From Perilla frutescens (taxonomy: Eukaryota; Streptophyta; Magnoliopsida; Lamiales; Lamiaceae), in the NCBI GenBank assembly GCA_026008535.1, contig BRKX01000014.1:18622694-18686693 (forward strand): a DNA stretch of 64,000 nucleotides, written 5' to 3'. Shown here piece after piece: positions 12,201 through 23,123 of the stretch (position 1 is the stretch's first letter; each line of letters opens with the position of its first letter). Below the pieces are notes generated by a model that was given only the letters and a program-made list of their open reading frames with translations, ran no database searches and was not told where the DNA came from. The translations under genes and the position numbers were made by a program.

Positions 12201-13699
12201 GCTTCAAATTCATCTACTTCGATCCAGAATGTAATCAATATTCAATGTACATCATCTACAATCAATCGTTGAATCTTAGCTAGTCTGTAGTTAGATTAAA
12301 TTTTATGAGAGAACTTAATGATCCCGTCGTTTTTCCCCAAAAATACGAAAAATCCTCATATTTAATTAATAGCTTAAAAAACTCCCCATCAATTTCTTGT
12401 AAATTAATGTTCAAGGGTAAAATAGGTAAGTCACATTAAAAGTTAATGGTGCCTTATAAGTAGAACGTTAGTCATGTCGAAACAATAATACTCAGTTTGA
12501 AAATGTTCTAAAGATAATGAGGGTTTTTTACACTAATAATTAAGCATACATATATGTTTATTTTATTTTGCATTTTGGGGAACAAGGGGTTATTTACATT
12601 TTGCCCTAATATTAAATACATCTAAGTATATTTCTCAAAAAAAAAAAAAAAATCTAAGAATAAATCTGTCTAACTTAAAATGATATATATAGTTTTTTAT
12701 TATATAAAAAAGTTAAAGGTTTCAAATTCATCATAAAATGAAACCTAATTAGAGAAGGATGAACCATAAATAAATATTTTAAATTAAAATAAATAATAAT
12801 AAACTGGGAAAAAAAAAAAGATAGGTTCGACACAGGAAATGATATAGAGAATGACATATATAAGGAATCCCAAGTGACATATACAGTAATACAAAACCTT
12901 TCTAATGAAAATATGTGCAAATAAGTTTGAACAATTAAAATCGGAGAATCATATATGTTTGCAGTAAAATGCACATAGAAAATTGTTTCGAGCCAAGAGA
13001 AACTGTGTCTATAAAAATGCAGAACCAACACCCATTTTAAGACATTAATAACAGCACAAGCAACAATAAATTAAGTAGAAATTTATTTAGGCTCCATATT
13101 TATTTAGGGATTTAGAGTTACATATTCAGATTTGAAAGAACGAATCATCAATTTATTAAACTTGTTGGGATAATTTCATGCTTATGATGAAATTTGAATT
13201 ACAGTAACTCTTTTTTCTTTTTCTTTTTTGTGGTGATTTTAATAAATTTGGACACATATGGAGAAATTTTTTTGTCCGAGTACAATAACTACAAAAAGTC
13301 ACCTAAAAAACTAAAAAAGTGGGGAAAAGAGAATACGATCTTATCATTGGGAAAAGAGAAACATATTTATAAATTTAACTCTAAGAAAGTTCCTTGCTAA
13401 AAAGTAAGATTTCAAAAGAAAATATCTATATTTTAAACAAGATATAATATGTATATATATATATATTATATGAAGGAGCAATCGCATATCCCATATGACA
13501 TTTCTTTATTATTTTATATTTGTGACAGAAACATAGTACTGTGCTATTTGAGAAACATATTTCATCTAATTAATTTACTAGCAAAAAGGTGAAATAAAAA
13601 CTCACCAAATTTGGAACGAAACTATGACGAGAATCCAAGAGACCATTTTTGCACCATAAAAGGGGAAAGAAAGAAAACTACGGAACAATTTTCACCGAG

Positions 13700-13734
<35 letters not shown>

Positions 13735-13844
13735 CCATCACCATCATCATTTATTTTACAACTAACTAAAAGAAACTAATAAAAAATCTCTTCTAGCTTG
13801 TCAACCTGCGAACTAAATAAAAACCACGGATCCTCCTCAAACTT

Positions 13845-13878
<34 letters not shown>

Positions 13879-14091
13879 CATTAATATATACTTATTAAAA
13901 GCGTACCAGGAATCAGAAGCATATTCAAAGAGTTTTCCTTTGGTAGAGAAGACGATCAATCCGACATCGGCGTCGCAGAGCACAGAAATCTCATGAGCTT
14001 TCTTCAGCAAACCCGATCGCCTCTTCGAAAACGTCACCTGCTGATTCACCTTGTTCTCTATTCTCTTCAGCTCCACTTTACCCCTCCCCAT
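9235..14091 (-). CDS. MADS-box transcription factor, AP1/FUL clade (FUL-like)
   Basis: MIKC-type nuclear transcription factor that binds CArG boxes as a dimer or tetramer. AP1/FUL-clade proteins act in meristem identity, flowering and fruit development; its own role is inferred. Exons (minus strand): 14091-13907, 12151-12076, 11675-11611, 11510-11411, 11303-11262, 9894-9853, 9671-9556, 9361-9235, giving 753 nt and 250 residues, all introns GT-AG. Exon sizes 185, 76, 65, 100, 42 and 42 match the clade. MADS domain residues 1-61 (starts MGRGKVELKRIENK; contains TFSKRRSGLLKKAHE), I region 62-87, K-box about 88-175, C-terminal region ending with APWMLQYM, a variant of the FUL-type PPWML motif; there is no CaaX farnesylation end, unlike AP1. 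The ATG at 14091 is chosen because MGRG is the universal MADS start; upstream there is only an in-frame TTG. Odd points: Gln17 where Arg is usual, a divergent I region, and a GDNLE sequence where GEDL(D/E) is usual. Reads closest to AGL79 or MBP10/MBP20 types; exact orthology unsure. Confidence 0.93.
10302..10684. mobile_element. Mutator-like MITE in MADS intron 5
   Basis: A 383-bp element flanked by a perfect 9-bp duplication AAAATTACA (10293-10301 and 10685-10693). The imperfect terminal inverted repeats share ttatgtgtgcca, the left arm starting GAGTTGAGATCC and the right arm (reverse complement) CACTTAAGATTC. A 9-bp duplication with long imperfect repeats fits MULE-derived MITEs. The interior is AT-rich and non-coding. 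It lies well away from both splice sites of the 1367-bp intron. Confidence 0.8.
13605..13614. promoter_or_regulatory. CArG box in MADS intron 1
   Basis: CCAAATTTGG is a perfect CC(A/T)6GG palindrome, the binding site of MADS-domain proteins. It lies about 290 bp into the 1755-bp first intron. First introns of MADS genes often hold regulatory CArG sites, so auto- or cross-regulation is plausible but inferred. Confidence 0.5.
13701..13751. repeat. (CAT)n microsatellite in MADS intron 1
   Basis: About seventeen ATC/ACC trinucleotides, fifteen of them exact ATC, within the first intron. Confidence 0.95.
13845..13879. repeat. (GA)n tract in MADS intron 1
   Basis: A GA dinucleotide run 28 bp from the exon 1 donor site. 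It produces the LSLSLS tail if exon 1 is read through into the intron. Confidence 0.95.
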
Positions 14092-14282
14092 TTCCAAGTT
14101 CCAACTCGATCGATCTCAACTTCAACACCTCTCTCTCTCTCTCTGCACACACACACACACTTTCTCTACTTACATATATTTATTCTATAAAGTCACACCC
14201 CCTCTGGTTTTTTTTTCCATTTTCGTACATATGCGCTGTCTATCTAGCCACCACTAGCTCACATGTATATTTCTCTCACTCG

Positions 14283-14315
<33 letters not shown>

Positions 14316-14330
14316 CACATACATGTATGA
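14092..14330 (-). promoter_or_regulatory. Likely 5' UTR and core promoter of the MADS gene
   Basis: Read on the minus strand, an alternating TATATATATATA stretch (about 14301-14316) is followed by GA-rich tracts (14282-14300 and 14131-14145) that run up to the start codon. A TATA-like element followed by a GA/CT-rich leader is common in plant MADS genes. The transcription start is not determinable; near 14270 would be a guess from TATA spacing. Confidence 0.45.
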
Positions 14331-15343
14331 GCGCGCGTGTGTGAGGATTCTTAAATAATCCCCGTGTAGTATGTGTGATATGGTGTGTGCGTTGAGGAAG
14401 GGCAGCATATGCATATATGTATACATACATTAATATTTAATAATACTATAAGCGGTTTCAGATGTGGGTATGTGCGGTTTTCCCAAACCAGGGTGGTTTC
14501 GTCTTGATGCGTTTTCTACCTCCCATTGGTTGGGAGAATTTAGTGGGGTTTTTTTTTTTGTTTTTTTGTTTTTTTGTTTTAATTTTATTACAATACAGAT
14601 CGAATTTAGTGGGATTTGAAAGCCACGGAATTCCTGTTTCTTTCAAGATTCCTTTTCTCCTTTTTATTTAAAAAAAAAAAAACTAAATATCCATATTCAA
14701 TTCGTTATTTCGTTTCCTTCTCAAAAAATAATTAAATAAATAAATCATTTCCTTCTTTATTAAATTAAGATTAAAGTCCAAATAGCCCTGTAATATATTT
14801 CACAGGGCCCATATTCACACATTTGGCCTAGTAGACGTAAAAGTTAACCGTTTTTAAGTTAACATATAGTTATGATTTCAAAAAAAAAAAGTTTTTAACA
14901 TATATTTATGTTGCACATAATTTTTTTAACTAGGGTCGAATTAAGTTTAACTGTAGGTCCAAATTTCAACTGTTTTGCACTGATTCATTTACGTAAGAAG
15001 TCAACACTTGAATTGAAGTAAAAAAAATTGCATAAATTACATTTTGATACTTACATTTTGATTTTTTTTAAATAATTTATTTTTTAAATTAATAAAATAA
15101 TACCCACTTTTTCAGAAAAAAATACAAATATAATATTTTATCAATTTCCCATCATGAAAAACCTATCCAATTGATATTTCTATTTCCTAACCGCGTAAAA
15201 AATATCCAATCAATAAATCTTAAAATATAATTAATTACATATGATTTTCAGGCCATAAAATTGATCGAATATTAATTTTATAATTTTTTTGAAAAAGCAG
15301 GTACTATTTAATTTGTTAATTTTGAAAAAGTTTACTATTTTTG

Positions 15344-15381
<38 letters not shown>

Positions 15382-15889
15382 TAGATATCAAAGTATAATT
15401 TGTCCAATAATCTTTTGAGCACATTAATGTTGAATATAAATAAACCTTAAATGGTTGGAGTAAATATACACTAATGTAGTATTGTATATCACTCTGATCC
15501 CTTAATGCAAATGATAAACAAATGTGTGGGATCCTAAGTCAAAATTCAAATAATAAGTTAAAATTCGAATTCAAATTCATATTCAGTAGCACATTATAAT
15601 TTCATTAGTGTTTAATTGAATTTAGTCTAAATTTTTTATTCTTCTTGTAAATTTTGACCTTTAAAATAATATCATACATGGCTCTCTCATTGCTAATTTA
15701 TGCTTCATTCGTAAGGTCAAGTCAATTTTAAGATTTTTACGTAACAAAGACACTTAAGAAAACCAGAATCTTACCAACTTTTGCTTATGTACTACATTCA
15801 ATCTTATATTTTATTTTATTTTTTAAAAAATCTTTTATATGGAAATTGAGATAATTAGAAAATCAAGTGGAACAATATAAAAGTTTGAA
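14331..15889. other. AT-rich upstream region of the MADS gene
   Basis: No exon or complete repeat was recognised. It contains poly-T tracts (about 14551-14580), a (TA)n microsatellite (15347-15379), and a second CArG-consensus site CCTTAAATGG (15445-15454), about 1.35 kb upstream of the ATG. Whether the site is functional is unknown. Confidence 0.45.
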
Positions 15890-16409
15890 GGAAGTTTCTA
15901 TTTGTACCACAGTTTTTACTTTTTGCACCACAAAAGAAAAAAAGAAAAAATAAAATAATTTTGAAGTTACTTAAATGCCCTTTATTTAAAAAGAAAAAAT
16001 TAAGTGTGGTTCGAAAATGAAATTTCGAACTCATCATGTTTGTTCGAAATTTCATTTTCGAACATACATAATTTTTTAAAATAAGTCCCGTTCGAAAATT
16101 AGTTTTCGAACATATTATGTTTGTTTGAAAATTGATTTTCGAACAAAAATGGTGTGTTCAAAAATCAATTTTTGAACGGACTCCATGAATTTTTTTAAGT
16201 ACCGTTCGAACACAAGACTTCAAACATATCCATTCTGTTCGAAGTCTTGTGTTCGAACATATTCAGAATGTTCGAATACACGACTTCGAATGGGACGCAA
16301 TTTTTTTTTTATTAGTAAGAGTTTTTAGGTAAATTTATAACTAATAAAAAAAAAGAAAAAATATTTTGTGGTGCAAAGAGTAAAAACTGTGGTGCAAATA
16401 GAAACTCCC
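15890..16409. mobile_element. Mutator-like MITE with TTCGAA palindrome array
   Basis: A 520-bp element bounded by a perfect 9-bp duplication AAGTTTGAA (15881-15889 and 16410-16418). The long terminal inverted repeats begin GGAAGTTTCTATTTG and GGGAGTTTCTATTTG and continue for over 40 bp with ACCACAGTTTTTACT shared by both. A 9-bp duplication plus long repeats indicates Mutator superfamily. Between the arms, 16010-16290 is a chain of inverted repeats built on TTCGAA. No transposase. Confidence 0.88.
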
Positions 16410-16527
16410 AAGTTTGAAATAGCAATTAAACTGGAACATATACTGCTATATCATTAGCACATGGTGGTAATTTTTCTGTCCGATTAAAAATAAAAGGTGT
16501 TTTAAAAAATGATGTTGCTATTTGCCC

Positions 16528-18416
16528 TAGGGGTGGAGAAATATACCGAAATACCACACTTATCGTACCGAAAAAATACCAAAAATACTAAATTTTCGAT
16601 ATATCAAGATTTTCGGTACGGTATGATACTGTACCGTGAATTTTCGGTACGATAACGGTAACGGTATGAACTTTTAAAAATTACGGTATACCAAGATTTC
16701 GGTATACCGTGGAGTTTCGGTATATACCGGCATTTCAGTACCGAAATGCCGGTATATACCGAAACTCCACGGTATACCGGTATGCAGACGGTATATTGAT
16801 GTTTCGGTATGGTACGGTATATCGATATACCGATACATACTGTCTTTTTCAAAAAAAAAAAATCACATCTATAATCCAATGTTGTAATTATTATATTGCA
16901 TCATATATTTAAAATTTAGATTTATAAATATGAGAAAGAAAAAAAGAAATACAATTCAATAAAATAATATTTAGTAAGTTTTTTTTATAAAAGTTTAGCA
17001 TGAATACAATATTTGAAAATTAATAAATATATATGAGATATAAGAAAAAACACTTCGTTGTCTATATATTGATTTTTGAATATGACTCATATTGAAAAAT
17101 AATAAACTAATATGAATGAACTACTTAACAAATGTGGATTACAATTATGAGTAAAATAATTAATAAGGAAAATAATAAAAAAATTAAATAAAAGAAAATA
17201 AGAAATAGTTAATCATGTAATTATATTTGAATTCATTTGATTCTACAATATTGTAACATTTATTTAAAATTTGGATTCATAATTATAACTCAAATATTTA
17301 ATCAAATATATCAAAGATTCAAAATGAGAAAGAATAATACAATGCAATAATATAACATTTAACAATTTTATCATACAAAAAAAAACTAATATGAGGAATT
17401 ATATAATTATCTAACAAGATTACAATTATGAGTATAATTAAAAATAAAATGAATAAATAGAAAATGAATATACGAATATAAACATGGCTAACGTATGTAT
17501 ATATGAATGATAAATAATTTATATATATGTTTGTGATGATGATGAAAATACAAAAACTCAAGTATTTAATCAAATATATATAAATTAGAAATTGAAATAC
17601 AATGTGATAATATAAGATGTTCCATTGAAAAGTTGACTAAAAAATTATTAATGTAAAATTAAGGTAAGCTCAGATAAATGACACTTTCCTTTGAAAAGTT
17701 AAATGTTAATATTGATTATATTTTATTCTTCTATAATATAATATACAAATATTAAGTATATCTAAAAATTACCCAGATCTATGTATATGACTGATGAAAT
17801 AAAACTTTATTTGTCCATTAATTAGTTATTCACTCTATTTCATAAAAAATTATAAATTATATAAAATTATATTTATATCTATATCTAAAAAATTAATCAT
17901 CATGTAATACTAATAATTAAATCTTTAGTAAATAAATTTAATACAAATGAGTGAATATTTAATTTAATAAATCATAATCAAGAATTGCTTATATAAAAAA
18001 TCTCATTATATAAGTTTCATCTAAAGTGAACAACTATTAAACTTGTTTGGTGTTGGTATTTTGATTGTTGAGACGTGAATTTTTATGTTGTTATTTATAG
18101 AATTCGGATCGTATGTAAAATTCGGCATTTTCGGTATACCTTAAAATTTTGATATTTTTGATATACCGTGAAAGTTCGGTATACCTTAGAAGTTCAGTAT
18201 GTTCGGTATACCGTATAATATTATATCATTATGATACGGTATACCGAAAATATCGGTACGATATCAATATCTTTTACGGCGTATACCGAAACTTCGGTAT
18301 ACCAAAGTTTGGTATACTGAAAGTTTCGGTACGGTATGAAATTTTTCGATATCGAAATTCGGTACGGTATACGGTACGACGTTAAATTTTCGGTATACCG
18401 TACCGACCCACCCTTA
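16528..18416. mobile_element. Non-autonomous hAT element with TACCG repeats
   Basis: A 1889-bp element with ends TAGGGGTGG and CCACCCTTA, flanked by a perfect 8-bp duplication ATTTGCCC (16520-16527 and 18417-18424). Both subterminal regions (16540-16840 and 18110-18405) are packed with cggtataccg and taccgaaa words on both strands, probably multiplied transposase-binding sites. The 1.2-kb middle is very AT-rich and non-coding. The reading frames in its ends are tyrosine-rich translations of the repeats. Confidence 0.9.
16700..16779. repeat. 37-bp perfect inverted repeat (hairpin)
   Basis: Arms 16700-16736 and 16743-16779 are exact reverse complements with a 6-base loop. They lie in the left subterminal region of the hAT element. 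A transcript would form a 37-bp perfect stem, a possible small-RNA precursor (inference). Confidence 0.93.
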
Positions 18417-19352
18417 ATTTGCCCTACAATTTATACTTTTTGTACTTTACCCATTTTTTACACTTCACATTTTATTATTTACACCACGCACTATTACTTA
18501 TTTACTCTTCACTTAAAAAAACTATTCCTAATAAAATAAATAAATTAGACTACACATCAATAAAAGGAAAATTTAAAAAAAAATAGAACAAAGCAATCTT
18601 GATGTTGGTGCTCCACTCTTTCTCCAGCTGTCACGTTCTTCTCCGGCAAATGCCGCCCGCCCCGATCAAAACAACTCTCAACTTGATGCAGTTTTTTTCT
18701 CGTAACCGTTAGGCTTGTTGGAAAAGAAAATTAAACTGTCAATCTCAGAAAAAAAAAAAAATCGAACTTTGTCCCTCTTTCCGTTCAAATTGAAGTTATC
18801 AAAACCTGCAAATTAAAAGACGTTTAGAAATGAGTTTTCAAAACATGTAAAGGATGTTCGAAAATGAGTTTCTGAAGGTATCCCATTCCAAAAAAAACTT
18901 GGATATTTTTTAAGTGAAATACATTCGAAAACGAGTTTTGAAAACATGTTTTTTTCACATGTTTCAAAAAATTCAGTTCGAATCGAAGCGGCTAACATGG
19001 AATTTTTATTTCGGAGATTTTCAGGTTTAATTTTACCTCTTCTCCAACGATCTTGATGTTGACGAAAAAAGCCACAATGTTGATGAGAGTCGTTTTGGTC
19101 GGGAATGGTCGCAGGTTGTCATCGTTGGTGGGTGGGCATTCGCCGGAGAAGAAGGTGATCGACCAGAGATGGAGAAGAATGTGAACTTCGTGAACATCCA
19201 TTCTGTTTTCTTTCTTCTTTTTCCTTTTGTCTTTTTTTATTTTTACTCTTTTTCTTTTAATTTGTGATGCAAAGATAAATCTATGTAGTGTAGGAAAGTA
19301 AATAATGCGAAACGTAAATTTTGTAGTGCAATAGCATTACTTATTTAAAGAA

Positions 19353-19963
19353 TTGGGTGACCAATTAATGATGAATGGAACATCTATTTCAATTTGATGT
19401 TTTATTTTGTTTTTTAACCATTAATGTATTTATTTATTTTAGTAGATAATTATTTAATTTTTTAAATGCACATATTTATAAATTCAATTATTGAAAAATA
19501 GATGAAACACCAAACACAAATAAAAATCCATCCGAATTAATGAGACAAAAAATAGTACAGGTGTCACTCTACGCCCCCTTGAAATAGTACATGATTACAT
19601 GCCCATAGGGGCCTATTTTGAGTTTATCCATTGGATCATAACCTTTATTTTTACTTGATAATCTTAGTTAAAAACAATGGTGCGATGGTGCGGCGGTTTT
19701 CATTTAATTTAACAGAATTATTATTTGAAGTTTCTTTCAAATCAAAATGTTAGATAATCATGATAATGTATATTAATTAATTTAAGGCAAATTAATTTTT
19801 CGGCAGAATCCCCCTTTTTCTTAATTACTATCAAATATTAAGGGGTACAAATGTATATTTCCAAATATTAATGTTATATATGAGCCTAAAATTCATAAAG
19901 GAACATATTTATATTTTTTTTATGACAAGGTTAACCCGCAATTTTGACCATTATTTTCTTAGC
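19353..19963. other. AT-rich spacer, no gene
   Basis: No reading frame longer than background and no element ends recognised. Confidence 0.5.
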
Positions 19964-21343
19964 AGTAAAAACATCTGCAAGTGTACCGTGTAATTGTAAT
20001 ATATAGTGAGTAAGAGTATCGTATACACAGGAACTGCGATGACAAATAATAATTTGAATACAAAAACATAGACACTTTATTAATATCTAGTAGATACTTA
20101 TATTAGTTGAGAGTTCAAATAAAATAATATGCAAATAAAAGGAACATGAAAATAATATAAAAATCAAATAAAAGAAAAATAGATCCCAGGACATGCTTTT
20201 CGTATAATATCATCTATGCAAGATCAATCAATTCAACAAGCCAATTTAATTCATATATGGTGGAAGATCACGAACATATTAAAAACTTCTATCTCGAGTA
20301 AGTTTGTAAAGTCGATTAATAAATTAAATATTCATCTTTCGGTTCTTCTAAGTAATTTAATAACTCCTAAAAGCACACAAGATCATAATTTCCTATGAAC
20401 ATTTATTCACTAAGTTGGTTCTTCTAAACATTCATAATATAACATCTTGTTTAATCTAGCATGCAAAATTGGTGCCCAATCAATCATACATGAGAAATCA
20501 AAACTAAGATTTATAAAACCCAATATATGAAATGAAGAATTGAAATATTAATCAAAACACAAAATCCATTGTAGTTTTATATCCCTAGAATCCAAGAAAA
20601 ATTACCTAGAGTCTCTGTTATGGCTCCATAATTTTGTCAACACAATAAAGAACATGAGATCTTCAATCTTGTTATAGCTTTCAGAGTCTCTGTTGTGGCT
20701 CCATAATTTTGTTCATTTTGGTATATCTCTTGTTACATATTTTCTAATTAGTATGGGGGGTATTTATAGTGTTGGAGGAATCACTATGGTTAAACACAAG
20801 CCTAAAGTTGAGAAAAGTCTTGAAAATCTCGTGTAGGACTCGACTAGGCCGATTGGGAACGCATTGGGTTGATCCACCACTCGACCCAGTGAGCCTGTTT
20901 TAGACAGGGTTGGACCGAGTGGTGGGTCGAGTGACTGGGTCGACCCGGTGCGTACGGGCTTTACTAAAATGACTTGTTCTCACTCATTTCTCATCCGATT
21001 GAGCTGATTCAACTTGCACAGCGCTCCTAACTCGGTCCTTCATCTTCCTAGGCTTTTCAAATAGTCATTTAGATCATTTTGGATTTTTCCATCAATTCTC
21101 GTGAGCTTTGCTTTAAATCCAGTCCAAAAGCATAATTGGTCTCCCCTTTAGCTCTCCAAGCACACATCTGATCATTTTGTATCAAATAATCATCAAATTC
21201 ACTACTATTACTGCAAAACTCACAAATACATCAAAAAACCTAAATGATAACATATTGAGCACAAAAGCTATGAAAATCACACAACTTATCAACCTAAACA
21301 TCATCAATTCATATTCAATAGTTGTGTAAAATACACAACTATC
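19964..21343 (-). repeat. LTR-like repeat R2, copy C
   Basis: Near its left end it has gagtatcgtatacacagg (about 20015-20032), the reverse complement of the ccctgtg-gatac-gatac motif near the 3' end of many plant gypsy LTRs. At its right end it has tacacaactatca, and it shares organisation with R2 copies at 38372-39986 and 51650-52827. These features suggest a minus-oriented solo LTR about 1.4 kb long. No target duplication was found. It ends only 5 bp before the CACTA terminus at 21349. An 'agagtctctgtt(a/g)tggctccataattttgt' block is tandemly duplicated at 20610-20712. Confidence 0.55.
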
Positions 21344-21652
21344 AAACCTCACTACAAAAAAATGGGTTTTAATGATGAATATTAGTAACGAAATCTTATC
21401 TATCGTTATCAACGAAAGAATAACCATGGTTTGTCTGTCGTTAATGGTTTCAAGGGAAAACTTTGGTGAGAATAATTCGCGCTTAAAATCTATGACGGAT
21501 CACAGACAGGAATATTGTCGCTATATTCAATGACAGACGTGTTTTGTCATTAGTAGTTTTTATTTAAATTATTAATTATTTTAATTACCTAACGACGGCC
21601 ATATTTCTCTGTTTATTTTATTTATTTATAATTAAATATTAATATTAATGAT

Positions 21653-21954
21653 CAGGGGAGGTTTTGAGGGTGTGCGGGGTGGGCGACCGCACATGGCCCC
21701 GAAAAATTGAGGGCCCTTGAATATATATAGGTCCATATATGTATATATAGATAAATAGTTGAAAATATTATCAATTAGTCACTTAGCTCAGTGGAAAATC
21801 ACTTTCTTAAAGTTTCTTAGTGCTAGGGATCGATTCTTAAGAGTAACATTTTTTTTTATTGCTTACGCTTGGGGCCCTTTGACATAATTCATTTTTAACA
21901 AGTAGGGTCCGCCCATATTAGCACAGGGCCTTCGATAGGCTAGCCCCGTCCCTG
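21653..21954. mobile_element. hAT-like MITE containing a tRNA-like segment
   Basis: A 302-bp element starting CAGGGGAGG and ending CCGTCCCTG, flanked by a perfect 8-bp duplication TTAATGAT (21645-21652 and 21955-21962). CAGGG ends and an 8-bp duplication indicate hAT. Inside, 21780-21840 reads like a tRNA-derived sequence: an A-box-like TTAGCTCAGTGG (21784-21795) and a B-box-like GGGATCGATTC about 33 bases later. Confidence 0.75.
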
Positions 21955-21962
21955 TTAATGAT

Positions 21963-22967
21963 GGATAATTTTTGTCATTATTTATTTATTTATTTATTGT
22001 GAATCAATTATTAATATTAACAATGAATTTAAGTTCGTCGTTATCATAACAACGGATATTCCATCAGTAAATTTTTTAAAAAGAAGATATCAGGTTCCCT
22101 TTTCTTTCTCTGCTTCAGAACCCTAATCTCAAACCCATCGCGAACACACCCCTTCCCCGTCACACCCAATGATCCCCAGCGAAAACCTAGCCTCCACGCC
22201 CCCTCACCGCCGCTGCAAACCCCCTCTCTCATTTCTCTCTCCCACTTCATCTCCTTTTTCTCTCATCTCATCTCTGCACTATCGCGCACAGTCGCCCTTG
22301 CCTCCATAGCCTTCCTGCGGTCGCTCTCTCCCTCTTTCTCTTGCCGCCGCAGACATGCCACCACTGTCGTAGGTCCTCGCCAACACCGCTGCTAATGTGT
22401 AAGTCTCTCTCTCTCTCTCTATCTCGGTTTAGTGTGTGTGTTGTGTTTTAATTTTTTTATTGATGTATATTTTAATTTTACGTGTATGTACGCCTAGATT
22501 TGGTCATAGAGATTGTTCAACAAGCTAGTTTGAGGAGCAAATATTAGATAGAAAGCAAATTTGGTAAATTAAAGGTAAGTTCGGATCCTCAATTTGATAG
22601 CATGTTATTTTTTACTTGTATGAATTTAATGATTAAGCATGGGGTTCGCTAATATTATTGTTATAGTTAAGTATATGTAAGCATGTTGTTTAAATGTTGT
22701 TATAGTATGTTACGGATATCATACATTAGATGCTCAAAATTATGTTTATTATGCAAGGGAATAAGATGAAAATTATGATAAGTATGTTATACATTAGAAA
22801 ATCAAAATTATGTTAAGTATGCTAGCGACTTAAGACAAAAAATATGCTAAGTATGTTATAGAAGGTCGATTAGTATGTTAAGTATGCTAGGAAAATACAA
22901 GATGAAATTTATGCTAAGTATATGTTATAACCTTTGTGACATCAATCGGTGAAGTTGGAATCAACGA
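21963..22967. other. CACTA interior: C-rich stretch and AAAATTATG-type repeats
   Basis: Positions 22080-22420 are pyrimidine-rich with ccgccgc-type words, unlike their surroundings, and could be the leader or first exon of the CACTA gene. Positions 22680-22930 hold degenerate repeats of aaattatgttaagtatgct. The same motif resumes at about 37350 after the inserted block, which supports the two sides having been contiguous. Confidence 0.4.
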
Positions 22968-23123
22968 TGTCACAACACTATTTTATTTATCAAGAGCTCT
23001 ACATTACTCTTGTTATAAGTGGTTGATTGACATTCATCTTTATAGCAATTCATAAATCACTTGTGGTTGATTCTAGTCATCGTGTATTGAAACACACTTG
23101 TTCATACACTGTCAAAAGGAGTC

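Larger units (their letters stand above)
16510..19343. mobile_element. Mutator-like foldback element, split by a hAT insertion
   Basis: Flanks TTTAAAAAA (16501-16509) and TTTAAAGAA (19344-19352) are a 9-bp duplication with one mismatch. The ends TGATGTTGCTATTTGCCCTACAA and the reverse complement of the right end (TAAGTAATGCTATTGCACTACAA) are imperfect inverted repeats. The left repeat is interrupted after 18 bp by the hAT element at 16528-18416; removing it with one duplication leaves about 937 bp. The inner arms (about 18595-18700 and 19030-19200) are also inverted copies of each other, with GC-rich blocks around ctccggcaaatgccgccc. No transposase; the frames at 18813-19201 lie in the foldback arms. 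Confidence 0.72.

Noticed and set aside
12675..13031. 118-residue minus-strand frame in MADS intron 1
   Set aside because: Phe/Ile/Tyr-rich translation of AT-rich intron DNA with no domain; consistent with the gene's splicing it is intronic.
14092..14097. Longer MADS protein starting two codons upstream (MEMGRG)
   Set aside because: The upstream codon is TTG, not ATG. The ATG at 14091 gives the universal MGRG start.
16604..16912. Tyrosine-rich frames on both strands
   Set aside because: Translations of the TACCG/GGTATACC repeats of the hAT element.
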